A DNA stretch of 58,339 nt from positions 1 to 58,339 of the forward strand of contig JADZEM010000102.1 of NCBI GenBank assembly GCA_020850535.1, in the 5' to 3' direction. Positions 41,088 through 51,489 of the stretch are shown one piece after another. The position numbers were made by a program, and so were the translations under genes. Below the pieces are notes generated by a model. The model did no database searches. It had not been told where the DNA came from and worked only from the letters and a program-made list of their open reading frames with translations. The first letter of the stretch is position 1. Every line of letters begins with the position of its first letter. The DNA is from Chloroflexota bacterium (GTDB lineage: Bacteria; Chloroflexota; UBA6077; JACCZL01).

Positions 41088-44000
41088 CTAGCCAGCGGTC
41101 GGTGTGACCGCCGGCCGTCTCGCTCGACGGATCGCCCCCAGCAGGAGCGGCATCCCCAGGCCGATGACCGCTGCGCTCGCCGCCAGTCCGAGGCCGACCA
41201 GTGACAGCGAGATGCCTCGCTCCAGCGACGGCGGCACGAAGACAAAACGAACAGCGTGCTGTCCCGGCGGCAGGCCGACGGCACGGAACAGGAAATCCGC
41301 GCGTAGGATGGGCTGCTCCTCGCCGTCCAGGTAGGCCCGCCAGCCGGGATAGAACGGATCGGTGAGCACCAGGAAGCCACCGGCCGGCGCATCGGCCTGG
41401 ATGTCGATGACCGAGCCGCTCTCGGCCAGGATGACCGCCTCGACCGGCGGTGTCCCCACGAATGGGCCGATGCCGACAGATGGCTGACTCTCGACGACCA
41501 CCTGACGGCGCGGATCGAGCGGCCCGTTTCGCAGGCGAGCCATGGCGGCGGCGCCGTCCGGCGCCAGCACGGCTTCTGGAACGACGAAGGCGCGCGGATA
41601 GGCGCGTTCGTTCTCGAAGATGTTGACGGCCGGATCGGAGTAGACCAGCTTCAGGCGGTCCTCGCGCCCGACCTGCGCCGTGGCGTCCTCCTCGCGATCG
41701 TGCAAGGCCACACCGTAGAGGACGGTCTGGCCGAGGGGATTCGTATGGCGGTACTCCAACTCCGAAATGGTCACCCGACGAGGCAGCGAGATCTCGGCGT
41801 AGCCCAGAATCGATTGCGCGCCAACATCGCCGATGGCCGCCGCCTTCTGAATCGGTCGGTGCTGGACGACCCGCCCCGGCGCGCGCGGCCGCCACTCGGC
41901 GATCTCGCGGCCAGCCCGTATCGGCAGCACGTAGCGGACGCCCTCGGTGTCGGTGAGCAGCCACTCACCGACCTGTTCGCCGTCTGGGATCGTCTCGCCG
42001 CCGTTGAGTGCCGAGATCAACCGCAGCGACGTGGTCGTCTCCGGCTCCGGGCGCAGCGTGATCTGCCCGTTCGGCGTCCCGACCCCGCCGATCATGAGCG
42101 GACGGCTTGGGTGGAAGCTGACCATCTGGTACGACGGCAGCGACTCCGGCCGCGCCGGCTCGACGATCCACCGCACCGACCAGAGGTCCAACAGCACGTC
42201 GTCGACCGTCTGGACGGACTGCGCGTACCAGCGGTGGCGTGCGAGCTGGAGCGGGCTGTACCCGCCAGCCTCGGCGATATCGTGCGGCAGCAGCTCGTTC
42301 GGCTGCGGCTCCTGCACGTCTGGCCGCGTGAGCATGCGCCAGGGGCCGTCCCGCTCGATCAGGGCGCGGCCGGCCGGCCCGGGCTCTCCAAGATACGAGA
42401 TGTCCACCAGTGGGTGAAAGTCGCTGGCAAACAGGGCCAGGTCAATCGCCACCAGCAGCACCAGCGCCGCCTGCCAGAGCGGCGCGAGTCGCCGCAGCTC
42501 CCGCCACGCCACCAGCAGCAACGCAAACAGGCCGAGCAACACCAACGGGACTGCCGTCTTCGGGTTGGCAAGGCTGAGGGCGTTTTCAAGTCCGCGTACG
42601 ACGTCGAGCGGCAACAGCATCTGCAGCGGATCCTGGGTCTGGGCCAGATAGGTCTTGCCGAGCAGTTGCATGGCCCATGGACGGTCAGCCTGAATCCAGG
42701 CCCGCCAGACGACGAGGTGGCCGAGGACGAGGCCGAGCAACGCCAGCACACCCACGTGCAGCCCGATCAGCTGCGTGCGCCACCGAGCCACGCCACGCTC
42801 GTCACGCCGGGCCGCCAGCCAGTCCGCGCCGAACGCCGCCAGCATCGCCAGCGAGAGCACGGCGATCAACGTGAAACGGGCCGGCGCGCGCTGTACGTTC
42901 ATGCCTGGCAGCAGCCACAATTGCTCGTAGAGGCCGTACGGGGCGTAGCCGCCGAGCGCGATAACCACGCTCACGCCGGTAGCCAGCGCGAAAAACGTCA
43001 CGGCCCACCGCCGCACGCCGAGGACCGCCACCACGGCCAGCAGCAGCGGGACGATCCCGACGTAGAGCACGGACTCCCAGATCTGCCACAGCGACCACTG
43101 TCCACCATCCGGCGTCCGGAAGAAGAACGGGAAGATCAGCGTGATCAGGTTGACGGGCGGCAGCGAGTACTCGATGGCGTCGTTGTAGGTCCAGCCGCCC
43201 GCTCGCCACGATTCCTGACTCAGCTCGTACAGCGGCAGGATCTGGGCGGCGGCGATCAGCGCGCCGACGGCCGCCACGAAGACGACGGTCCCGAGCGCGT
43301 CCACGAGCAGCAACAGGGCAATTGGAGCGCCACGGCGCAGGCCGCCGGCGTGCATCTCCCAAATCGCCATCCAGGTCTGCCGCACCAGGACATAGGCGAC
43401 CAGCAACGCCCCCGTGAGCATCAGCGGCTGGACGTGTGTCGCCAGCGCCTCCAGGCCCAGCACCAGCGCTGCCAGTCCAAGCAGGCCGTGCCCGACCCAT
43501 CCCTGCCGAGCCAGCGCCACCTCGATCAGCGCCAGCAATAACGGCAGCCAGACGGCGGCGGCCAGCAGATTGGCGTGATGCTGCTGCGCGACGACAAAGC
43601 TGCCCAGGCCGAACGTCAGTCCGGCGATCACCGCGCCACACCGCCCGACGCGGTGCGCTCGCGCCAGGGCGTACGCGCCGAGCATCGCCACGCCGACGTG
43701 GAAGACCCGCAGCAGCAGGAAGCCCTCGACCGGCGAGAACAGCGCGGCCGCGACGATGGACGGCGGATAGAGCGCGCCGATCTGCCCTTCGGCGAACAGC
43801 GGAAAGCCGCCAAACACGTACGGTGTCCAGAGTGGCAGCTCGCCAGCCCGCAGCGCTTCGTGCAGCACGGCGTAGACCGGGTAGAAGAACGTGAACGTGT
43901 CGGACTCGGCGTAGATGCCGACGCCCGCGAGCAGCGGCCAGTAGACCGCGACCAGTGCCGCCAACAGTGTCGCCAGGGCCAGCAGCTCGGACGCCACCGC

Positions 44001-44111
44001 CCGCGGCGCGACACTCGCGAACGGCTGCGCCAGCGCAGAGGAGCCACGCCCCACGAGGTCGTTGCTGACAACGACCCGCAGCCGACCGCGATGTGCCTCA
44101 GTGGTTGCCAT
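41088..44111 (-). CDS. YfhO-like large membrane protein
   Basis: A 1007-residue protein with about 12 spans in the first 600 residues and a large outer domain near the C terminus before a last span. The pattern fits the YfhO family (PF09586): YAESDTFTFFYPVYAVLHEALRAGELPLW, YVFGGFPLFAEGQIGALYPP, and the late FVFVPPSLERGISLSLVG. Some YfhO proteins act in lipoteichoic acid glycosylation, and the fold resembles GT-C transferases. The acidic ESD in the first outer loop could be catalytic. Role here unknown. Confidence 0.85.
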   Translation of the reverse strand: MATTEAHRGRLRVVVSNDLVGRGSSALAQPFASVAPRAVASELLALATLLAALVAVYWPLLAGVGIYAESDTFTFFYPVYAVLHEALRAGELPLWTPYVFGGFPLFAEGQIGALYPPSIVAAALFSPVEGFLLLRVFHVGVAMLGAYALARAHRVGRCGAVIAGLTFGLGSFVVAQQHHANLLAAAVWLPLLLALIEVALARQGWVGHGLLGLAALVLGLEALATHVQPLMLTGALLVAYVLVRQTWMAIWEMHAGGLRRGAPIALLLLVDALGTVVFVAAVGALIAAAQILPLYELSQESWRAGGWTYNDAIEYSLPPVNLITLIFPFFFRTPDGGQWSLWQIWESVLYVGIVPLLLAVVAVLGVRRWAVTFFALATGVSVVIALGGYAPYGLYEQLWLLPGMNVQRAPARFTLIAVLSLAMLAAFGADWLAARRDERGVARWRTQLIGLHVGVLALLGLVLGHLVVWRAWIQADRPWAMQLLGKTYLAQTQDPLQMLLPLDVVRGLENALSLANPKTAVPLVLLGLFALLLVAWRELRRLAPLWQAALVLLVAIDLALFASDFHPLVDISYLGEPGPAGRALIERDGPWRMLTRPDVQEPQPNELLPHDIAEAGGYSPLQLARHRWYAQSVQTVDDVLLDLWSVRWIVEPARPESLPSYQMVSFHPSRPLMIGGVGTPNGQITLRPEPETTTSLRLISALNGGETIPDGEQVGEWLLTDTEGVRYVLPIRAGREIAEWRPRAPGRVVQHRPIQKAAAIGDVGAQSILGYAEISLPRRVTISELEYRHTNPLGQTVLYGVALHDREEDATAQVGREDRLKLVYSDPAVNIFENERAYPRAFVVPEAVLAPDGAAAMARLRNGPLDPRRQVVVESQPSVGIGPFVGTPPVEAVILAESGSVIDIQADAPAGGFLVLTDPFYPGWRAYLDGEEQPILRADFLFRAVGLPPGQHAVRFVFVPPSLERGISLSLVGLGLAASAAVIGLGMPLLLGAIRRARRPAVTPTAG

Positions 44112-44171
44112 AACGTCCGCATCCCGGCCAGACCGAGCCGTGCGCGCCTGCCGGCCGGGCCTGTCCCTGGA

Positions 44172-44669
44172 TCATGACGATGGATGGCTCCGCTGCGCCA
44201 GCCGGAACTGCCGGCGGTGCTCGGCCCGTGCGAAGCGCTCGCGCTCGGCGTCGGTGTGCAGCTCGAGCGGCGTGACCTCGTGGGGCCGCCCGTCTGGCCC
44301 GAGCGCCACATACACAAAGTAGGACAGCGACGCCCGTTTGCGCTCGCCGGTCACGATCTTCTCGGCGAAGATCGCGACCTCGATCTCCATGCTGGTGCGG
44401 CCCACCCAGGTGACCTGAGCTTCGAGCAACACCAGATCCCCGACCTTCACCGGCACCTCGAAGGTCATCGAGTCGGCGATAGCAGTCACGACCCGACGCT
44501 TCGCGTGGCGCGCCGCCGCGATGCCGCCGGCGGTATCAGCCAGCTTCATCAGCGTGCCGCCATGGACGTCGCCGCTCGGGTTGGCGTCGGCTGGCAACAT
44601 CACCTGGGCCAGCACGATGCGATCCTCGGACTGGCTCACCGCTGTCGCGCGTACGTCTGCGTCAGTCAT
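44172..44669 (-). CDS. Acyl-CoA thioesterase, hotdog fold (YciA/BFIT type)
   Basis: Hydrolyses acyl-CoA. The 165-residue protein shows RIVLAQVMLPADANPSGDVHGGTLMKLADTAG, the catalytic stretch of this thioesterase family, with Asn, Asp and His in the usual positions. VTAIADSMTFEVPVKVGDLV and ASLSYFVYVAL follow. Its ATG overlaps the stop of the upstream peptidase (ATGA). Chain-length preference cannot be told. Confidence 0.9.
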   Translation of the reverse strand: MTDADVRATAVSQSEDRIVLAQVMLPADANPSGDVHGGTLMKLADTAGGIAAARHAKRRVVTAIADSMTFEVPVKVGDLVLLEAQVTWVGRTSMEIEVAIFAEKIVTGERKRASLSYFVYVALGPDGRPHEVTPLELHTDAERERFARAEHRRQFRLAQRSHPSS

Positions 44670-46126
44670 GCAGCCTCCCGATACGGTGCGAGCGGCAACG
44701 GCTCAAGCAGGCCGGCGCGCCGCGACCCGATCCCGAGCAGCCTGATGCTGGCCTCAAGCTGCGCGTCCAGCCCGGACAGCAGATCATCGTCCGAGAGATC
44801 GACGCTCGAATCCGGCGTCACGCCAACGTCGTTGAGGACCGCGCCCTTGCCCGAGGTGATCGAGAGCACGGTGATCTGAAGCGCGCCGCCGTTCCCCAGT
44901 GGGAACATCCGAGCGCCGGCCACACTGCCGGATGTCGTCATTCCGACGACCCGTGCAACGCCACTCTCCTGCAGCGCCGAGCTCAGGATCTCGCCCATCG
45001 AGGCCGTCCCGGCATCCACCAGCGCCACCATCGGGACGCCGCGCTCCCAGTAGGCTCCAGCCTGCGTCCTGACCGGGCGCGGGCGTCCTGAACGGTCAAC
45101 CTGATTGAAGACCACGGTATCCTTCATCAGGCGGCTCGCGACCCGCATGCCAACGTCGATCCGGCCGCCGCTGTTGCCGCGCAGATCCAGCACCATCCCG
45201 TCGATCTTTTGCCGACCGATCTCGGCCAGCGCCTGCCCGACGCGCTCGTCGACGCTCGGCTCCGGGAAGCCTCTGATCTGGAGGTAGCCGACTTTGACGC
45301 CGTTCTCGCGGGTCAGAACCGACCAGCGTACGAACGGCAACTGGATCTCGCCGCGCTCGACGTTGAAGTGCAAGGGCGTCGCCTCGCCGCGCCGCTCGAC
45401 CGCCAGTTCAACGGGCGTGCCGCTCGGCCCGCGAATCTTGCTGGTCGCGATATCGGAGCTGACGCCCACGACGGACTCGCCGTCGACCGAGATGATGCGG
45501 TCACCCGTCCGAATGCCTGCCCGCGCGGCCGGGCTGCCGTCGAACACCTCGAGCACCACCGTAGACGGCCGTCGCAGGCGCGCCCCGATCCCTTCGTACC
45601 TGACCTCACCGCGCCGCCACGCCTCGTACTCGGCGTTCTGGCGCGGATCGAGGTAGCGGGTGTGGTGCTCGGCCATCGCCCCTGCCAGCGCGCGCATCGC
45701 GATCTCGTCGAGAGCGCTGCGCTCCATGATCGGTCCCATCAGCAGCGCCACGCGATCCAGCCACAGCTCGAAGGCCAACCAGGCGTCCTCACGCGTGGCG
45801 TCCGACGCGATGGACGGGGCCGACCACTCGCCAGGCTTGCGGTCGGCCGCGCGCCTGCCGACCTCCGTGGCCGCCAGGGTCACCAGGGCGGCGGGCTCCG
45901 GGGGCGAGACGAAGTTGTCCAGCAGGAGGTCGTACGCCTGCCGCACCGTGCCTGCCGACGCCCGTGGCTCCGCTGCCAACGACTCCGTTGGCGCAGCGGC
46001 ACGCACGCCCGCGACAAACGCGCCGGACGGGTGCTCGTTGGTCGCCATGGCCGTCCCCGCGACGGCGATGGGGACCAGGAGAATCAAGAGGGTTGCGCAG
46101 GCGAGCAGCCAGGCGCGCAGTCGCAT
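44666..46126 (-). CDS. S41-family peptidase homologue with PDZ domain, catalytic Lys missing
   Basis: An exported 486-residue relative of C-terminal processing peptidases. A signal peptide (MRLRAWLLACATLLILLVPIAVAG) leads to a helical region, a PDZ domain (IGARLRRPSTVVLEVFDGSPAARAGIRTGD near 195-265) and the S41 core. The nucleophile Ser376 is in GTASMGEILSSALQ with Glu three residues on. The Lys expected 25 residues later is Ser401 in TTSGSVAG, so the usual Ser-Lys dyad is absent. It could use another base, as tricorn-type members do, or be inactive. ATG 46126 is chosen; upstream extension lacks a signal. It is coupled to the thioesterase. Confidence 0.85.
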   Translation of the reverse strand: MRLRAWLLACATLLILLVPIAVAGTAMATNEHPSGAFVAGVRAAAPTESLAAEPRASAGTVRQAYDLLLDNFVSPPEPAALVTLAATEVGRRAADRKPGEWSAPSIASDATREDAWLAFELWLDRVALLMGPIMERSALDEIAMRALAGAMAEHHTRYLDPRQNAEYEAWRRGEVRYEGIGARLRRPSTVVLEVFDGSPAARAGIRTGDRIISVDGESVVGVSSDIATSKIRGPSGTPVELAVERRGEATPLHFNVERGEIQLPFVRWSVLTRENGVKVGYLQIRGFPEPSVDERVGQALAEIGRQKIDGMVLDLRGNSGGRIDVGMRVASRLMKDTVVFNQVDRSGRPRPVRTQAGAYWERGVPMVALVDAGTASMGEILSSALQESGVARVVGMTTSGSVAGARMFPLGNGGALQITVLSITSGKGAVLNDVGVTPDSSVDLSDDDLLSGLDAQLEASIRLLGIGSRRAGLLEPLPLAPYREAA

Positions 46127-46322
46127 GCCGATTCGCACCTCCGGCGCGGGAGGATAGCGCACCGAAATGCCCGCTGACCATCCCTTCGGGAAGAGAAAGC
46201 GCTCCGAGTTGACCAGAATCGGCGGTCTTCTGTCGGGTTCCCAAAAACTCGACGCCACTGCAGCCGGACTCGAACGCCGCGCACAACGTAAGGCGTGCGT
46301 AGTCGAGCCCGATCCGGCCGGG

Positions 46323-47432
<1,110 letters not shown>

Positions 47433-47439
47433 CGCGTCG

Positions 47440-48213
47440 TCACACTCCGAACAGATCTGCCTCGGTGATGCCCCAGCGGCGGAGGACGTCGCGCTCCTCC
47501 TCGCGGTTGCGGACTTTCTTGAAGAGCGCCCGGCCCACCCCTCGAACGCGCGCCTCGCACTCGCCCCAGGTAGCGTGGCGCTTCAGGATGCCGTCCACCA
47601 CGCTGAGATAGACCGTGCCGGCCGGTCCGGAGCCTGGGGATGCAGACGCCGGACCGGTCGGCCCTGGCGCCGCGCGCTCGGGTCGGGCGCGTGGCGTGCT
47701 GGCCCCGGGCGCCGGGGAGCGCGTTGGCCGCGCGGCCGGTCGCCGGCCGTTCGGCAACGGCCCAATCAACCGCGAAAACCAGCCAGCGATCTCATCACAA
47801 CGCTCGTTGCCGGGGTCGCCTGAGTGGCCCCTGGTCCAGTCCCAGGTGATGTGCGGTCCGTTCGCCCGGTCCAGCTCCTCCCACAGGTCGCGGTTCAGCA
47901 CGGGCTGCCCCGTCGAGGTGATCCAGCCCTTGCGCTTCCAGCCAGCCAGCCACTCGGTGACGCCGCGTCGGACGTACTGGCTGTCGGTGATGATGGTCAC
48001 CTGGGGATAGCCGGCGGTGGCGCGGGCCGCTTCGATGGCCGCCCGCAGCTCCATCCGATTGTTCGTCGTGTGGGCCTCGCCGCCGCCAAGCTCGACCACG
48101 CGGCCGTCTGGGAACTCGATGTGGACACCCCAGCCACCGGGGCCGGGATTCCCGAGGCAGCCGCCATCGGTGTGTGCGACGGGCCCGACTGAATCGTTCT
48201 GCATGGCCTGCAT
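47440..48213 (-). CDS. rnhA: Ribonuclease HI with a C-terminal viroplasmin-like domain
   Basis: Cuts RNA in RNA-DNA hybrids. The N-terminal 150 residues carry all catalytic residues: Asp in HTDGGCLGNPGPGGWG, Glu in NRMELRAAIEA, Asp in IITDSQYV, and HSGDPGNERCDEIA. After a Pro/Arg-rich linker (about 155-198), residues 199-257 (VYLSVVDGILKR, ATWGECEARVRGVGRALFKKV) resemble the hybrid-binding/viroplasmin domain that is normally at the N terminus of eukaryotic RNase H1. A TATACT box (48226-48221) lies 7 nt before the ATG and no ribosome site is seen, so the message may be leaderless. galK follows. Confidence 0.9.
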   Translation of the reverse strand: MQAMQNDSVGPVAHTDGGCLGNPGPGGWGVHIEFPDGRVVELGGGEAHTTNNRMELRAAIEAARATAGYPQVTIITDSQYVRRGVTEWLAGWKRKGWITSTGQPVLNRDLWEELDRANGPHITWDWTRGHSGDPGNERCDEIAGWFSRLIGPLPNGRRPAARPTRSPAPGASTPRARPERAAPGPTGPASASPGSGPAGTVYLSVVDGILKRHATWGECEARVRGVGRALFKKVRNREEERDVLRRWGITEADLFGV

Positions 48214-48316
48214 GGCGCGGAGTATACCGGCGCGACCGGCCGACCCGAGTGGTACGATCCCTGAGAGCGCCTCGTCATCAACGCCCCAACGCCGAGCACG
48301 CCCAGGAGGCCGCGCG

Positions 48317-49117
48317 ATGCCCCGTCCGCCCATCGATCTGCGCTACTCGGAGCACGGCGTTGGCGGCGCTGGCCCCATCGTGCTGCTGCATGGGTTCCCG
48401 CTCAACCGGGCCATGTGGGACGAACAGGTCGCCAGCCTCGCCGACCGCTACCACCTGATCGTGCCGGACCTGCGCGGCCACGGCGAGACGGACGCACCGG
48501 ACGGCCCGTATGAGATGGCGGATCACGCGGGCGACGTGCTGGCGCTGCTCGACCGGCTCGGCCACCAGCGCGCGGCGGTCGTCGGCCTGTCGATGGGCGG
48601 CTACATCCTGCTGCAACTGATGACGCGCGCGCCGGAGCGGCTCTCGGCGGTCGTCCTGGCCGACACGATGGGCGAGGCCGACGCTCCTGAGCGCAAGCAG
48701 GCCCGTGCCGACCAGGCGGAGGTCATCCGGTCGCTGGGGCTTGGCGCGTTCGCCGACCTGGTGCTCCCCCGGATGTTCGGCCCGACGGTACCCGCCGACC
48801 GACCGCACCTGGTCGAGCGGTTTCGCCAGACGATCCTGAGCCAGCAGCCCGAGGCGGTGGTGGCGGCGCTTCAGGGGCTGGCCGCGCGGCCCGACATGAT
48901 GGCGGCGCTCCCCGGCGTGAAGCTGCCGACGCTGGTCGTCGTCGGCTCAGATGACATGGCGACGACCAGCGGCCACGCCCACAACCTCGCCGCGGCCATC
49001 CCCGGCGCGACGCTGGTGGTGCTGCCCGGGGCAGGGCATATGTCAAACTGGGAGGATCCGGACGGGTTCAATCGGGCCGTCCGCTTGTTCCTCGACCGAA
49101 CACTCAGCCCAGGCTGA
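48317..49117 (+). CDS. Alpha/beta hydrolase
   Basis: A 266-residue soluble hydrolase. Oxyanion-hole strand VLLHGFPLNRAMWDEQ, nucleophile elbow VGLSMGGYILLQ with Ser, acid in VVGSDDMATTSGHA, and His in LPGAGHMSNWEDPDGF complete the triad. PDLRGHGETDAPDGPYEM is the usual lid-proximal motif. The nearest relatives are 3-oxoadipate enol-lactonase or haloperoxidase-like enzymes; the substrate is unknown. ATG 48317 has an AGGAGG ribosome site. It is divergent from rnhA. Confidence 0.9.
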   Translation: MPRPPIDLRYSEHGVGGAGPIVLLHGFPLNRAMWDEQVASLADRYHLIVPDLRGHGETDAPDGPYEMADHAGDVLALLDRLGHQRAAVVGLSMGGYILLQLMTRAPERLSAVVLADTMGEADAPERKQARADQAEVIRSLGLGAFADLVLPRMFGPTVPADRPHLVERFRQTILSQQPEAVVAALQGLAARPDMMAALPGVKLPTLVVVGSDDMATTSGHAHNLAAAIPGATLVVLPGAGHMSNWEDPDGFNRAVRLFLDRTLSPG

Positions 49118-49165
49118 CCGCGGACCGGGCCTCCGCACAAGGTCACAGGTCTGGCGTCCATATCT

Positions 49166-49182
49166 TGTACACTCTCTGTACA
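49166..49182 (+). promoter_or_regulatory. Repeated TGTACA palindrome upstream of the MMPL exporter
   Basis: TGTACA occurs at 49166-49171 and 49177-49182 with CTCTC between. Each half is itself a palindrome and the pair is also symmetric, spacing one helical turn. It lies about 60 bp before the exporter start in the otherwise GC-rich gap, a typical spot for a TetR- or MarR-type operator. No regulator gene is adjacent. Confidence 0.4.
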
Positions 49183-49242
49183 TACTTGCTCGTTCGCACG
49201 TCCCCCCTCCACTGCGCGCATTCTTCTCGCTCCGAGAGTGCT

Positions 49243-51489
49243 ATGACCGCAGCTTCTCCGCGTCCGCCTCACCATACTGACCCCTTCTTTCGCCTCGGCC
49301 ACTGGATCCACCGTCGCCGCTGGCTCGTGCTGGCCGCCTGGGCGGTCCTCGTCCTGGCGACCCTGCCGCTCGCGCCGACGGCTGCCAGCCGGCTGGCCCC
49401 AGGAGGATTCTCGACCGCGCGGCTGGAGGCCCAACGCGCCACATCCGAGATCCAGGCCGCCCTGGGCGAGAACCCCTCGACCCTGCTGGTGATCTTCACG
49501 CACCCGACGCTCGCGACCACGGACCCGGCCTACCTGGATGCCGTGGACACGGCGCTGGCCGAGCTACGGACCCTGCCGCTCGTCGCCCGGGTCACCACCC
49601 ACCGCGACAACCCCCGGCAGGCCGCCCCGGATGGCCACACGGCCTACGCCGTCATCGCGCTGCGCTCGCTGCCGGACCAGTTCAGAGGGGTGATCCCGCA
49701 GATCAACGGCGCGCTCCGCCCGACGGAACTCACGACCACACTGACGGGCGCGCCGGTCTTCTTCAGCGACATCCAGAGCGTCACCGAGCGCGATCTGCGC
49801 CGGGCCGAGTTCATCTCGTTCCCGTTCGCCGGCCTCGCGCTGATCCTGGTGTTCGGCTCGCTGGTAGCCGCCGCCATCCCGGCCGTCATCGGCGGCACGG
49901 CGGTGATCGCCACGCTCGGGGCAGTCGTGGTCATCACGCGGTTCACCGACATCTCGATCTTCGCGATGAGCCTGGTGAGCATGCTCGGGCTGGGCCTGGG
50001 CATCGACTACTCGCTGTTCGTCGTCAGCCGCTTCCGCGACGAGCTGGCCCGACACGACGTGCCTGACGCGCTGGGAATCGCGATGGCGACGGCCGGCAAG
50101 GCGGTGCTGTTCTCGGGCCTGACGGTCTTCATCGGGCTGCTCGGCCTGACGATGTTCACTTTCAATGCGCTGCGGTCGCTCGGCATTGCCGGCTCGGTCG
50201 TCGTGGCGCTCTCGGTGGTGGCGGCGCTCACGCTGCTCCCGGCGATCCTGGCCGTCGTGGGCCGCAAGGTTGACGCCCTCTCGGTCATCCGACCGGCGCA
50301 GGAGAAGACCGGCTTCTGGCACGCCGTCGCCGCGCGGGTGATGCGTCGCTCGGGCCTCATCTTCCTGGTGGTGATGGCGCTCCTGACGGCGCTCGGCGCA
50401 CCGTTCCTGCACGTCAAGTTCGGCGCACCCGACGCCTCGATCCTGCCGGCCGACGTGCAGTCGCGCCAGGGCTTCGACCAGTTGCGGCGCGCGTTCGGCG
50501 AGGGCGAGATCTCCCCGATCCTGATCTCGGTCCAGGCGCCCGAGTCGATCTACGCCCCCGACCGCCTCGTCGCGCTCGACGAGTTCGTCTCCCGCATCAA
50601 GGCCGATCCGCGCGTCGAGCGCGTGGACAGTATCATGGCGCTCGACCCGCGCCTGACCCGCGACCAGCACCTGCTGATCTTCCGCGACCCAGCCCGCATC
50701 TACGAGCCGTATGCGCGGGCGCTGGCCGCCGACACCACGCGTGAGCGATTCACCCTCGTTCGCGTGGTCAGCAAGGGCAGCCAGACCTCTGACCTGTCCA
50801 AGTCGCTGGTCAAGGCGATCCGCAACACGCCCGTCGGCGGCGACCTCAGCTTCAAGGTCGCGGGTGGCACGGCCGGCGTGATCGACTACTCGGAGGGTCT
50901 CTACTCGGAGTTGCCGCGCGCCCTGCTCTTCATCGTCGCCGCGACCTACTTCGTCCTGCTGCTGCTGTTCCGCTCGGTGATCCTGCCGATCAAGGCGCTG
51001 ATCATGAACACGCTCAGCATCCTGGCAAGCTACGGCGCGCTGGTCGTCGTGTTCCAGGACGGTGCGCTGGCAGGACTGCTCGGCTTTCAGCCGCTCGGCT
51101 TCATCGAAGCATCGTTGCCCATCGTGATGTTCTGCGTCCTCTTCGGCCTGTCGATGGACTACGAAGTCTTCCTGCTCTCCCGCGTGAAGGAAGCGTACGA
51201 CGGCGGCCTGGACAACAGCCAGAGCGTCGCCGTGGGCCTGGAGCAGAGCGGTCGCCTGATCACGAGCGCAGCCGCCATCGTCGTGCTGGTCAGCAGCAGC
51301 TTCATCGCCGCCGACATCATCCTGATCAAGGCGCTCGGGCTCGGGACGGCCATCGCCGTCTTCCTGGATGCGACCGTCGTCCGAGGGCTGCTGGTGCCCG
51401 CCACCATGCAGCTGCTCGGGGACTGGAACTGGTGGGCGCCGCGCGCGGTGCTGCGGCTGCTGCCGGCCCGCCTCGGAGGGGCCGCCTGA
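49243..51489 (+). CDS. MMPL-family RND exporter
   Basis: A 748-residue inner-membrane transporter with two halves of six spans each. The first half has SMLGLGLGIDYSLFVVSRFRDEL and the second CVLFGLSMDYEVFLLSRVKEAY, the paired Asp-Tyr motifs of MMPL proteins that carry protons. Two extracytoplasmic loops follow spans 1 and 7. Relatives export lipids, siderophores or pigments. ATG 49243 begins MTAASPRPPH; the frame upstream is not conserved-looking. Its stop shares one base with the start of a CrtC/AttH-like lipoprotein (TGATG), suggesting one function for both. Confidence 0.93.
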   Translation: MTAASPRPPHHTDPFFRLGHWIHRRRWLVLAAWAVLVLATLPLAPTAASRLAPGGFSTARLEAQRATSEIQAALGENPSTLLVIFTHPTLATTDPAYLDAVDTALAELRTLPLVARVTTHRDNPRQAAPDGHTAYAVIALRSLPDQFRGVIPQINGALRPTELTTTLTGAPVFFSDIQSVTERDLRRAEFISFPFAGLALILVFGSLVAAAIPAVIGGTAVIATLGAVVVITRFTDISIFAMSLVSMLGLGLGIDYSLFVVSRFRDELARHDVPDALGIAMATAGKAVLFSGLTVFIGLLGLTMFTFNALRSLGIAGSVVVALSVVAALTLLPAILAVVGRKVDALSVIRPAQEKTGFWHAVAARVMRRSGLIFLVVMALLTALGAPFLHVKFGAPDASILPADVQSRQGFDQLRRAFGEGEISPILISVQAPESIYAPDRLVALDEFVSRIKADPRVERVDSIMALDPRLTRDQHLLIFRDPARIYEPYARALAADTTRERFTLVRVVSKGSQTSDLSKSLVKAIRNTPVGGDLSFKVAGGTAGVIDYSEGLYSELPRALLFIVAATYFVLLLLFRSVILPIKALIMNTLSILASYGALVVVFQDGALAGLLGFQPLGFIEASLPIVMFCVLFGLSMDYEVFLLSRVKEAYDGGLDNSQSVAVGLEQSGRLITSAAAIVVLVSSSFIAADIILIKALGLGTAIAVFLDATVVRGLLVPATMQLLGDWNWWAPRAVLRLLPARLGGAA

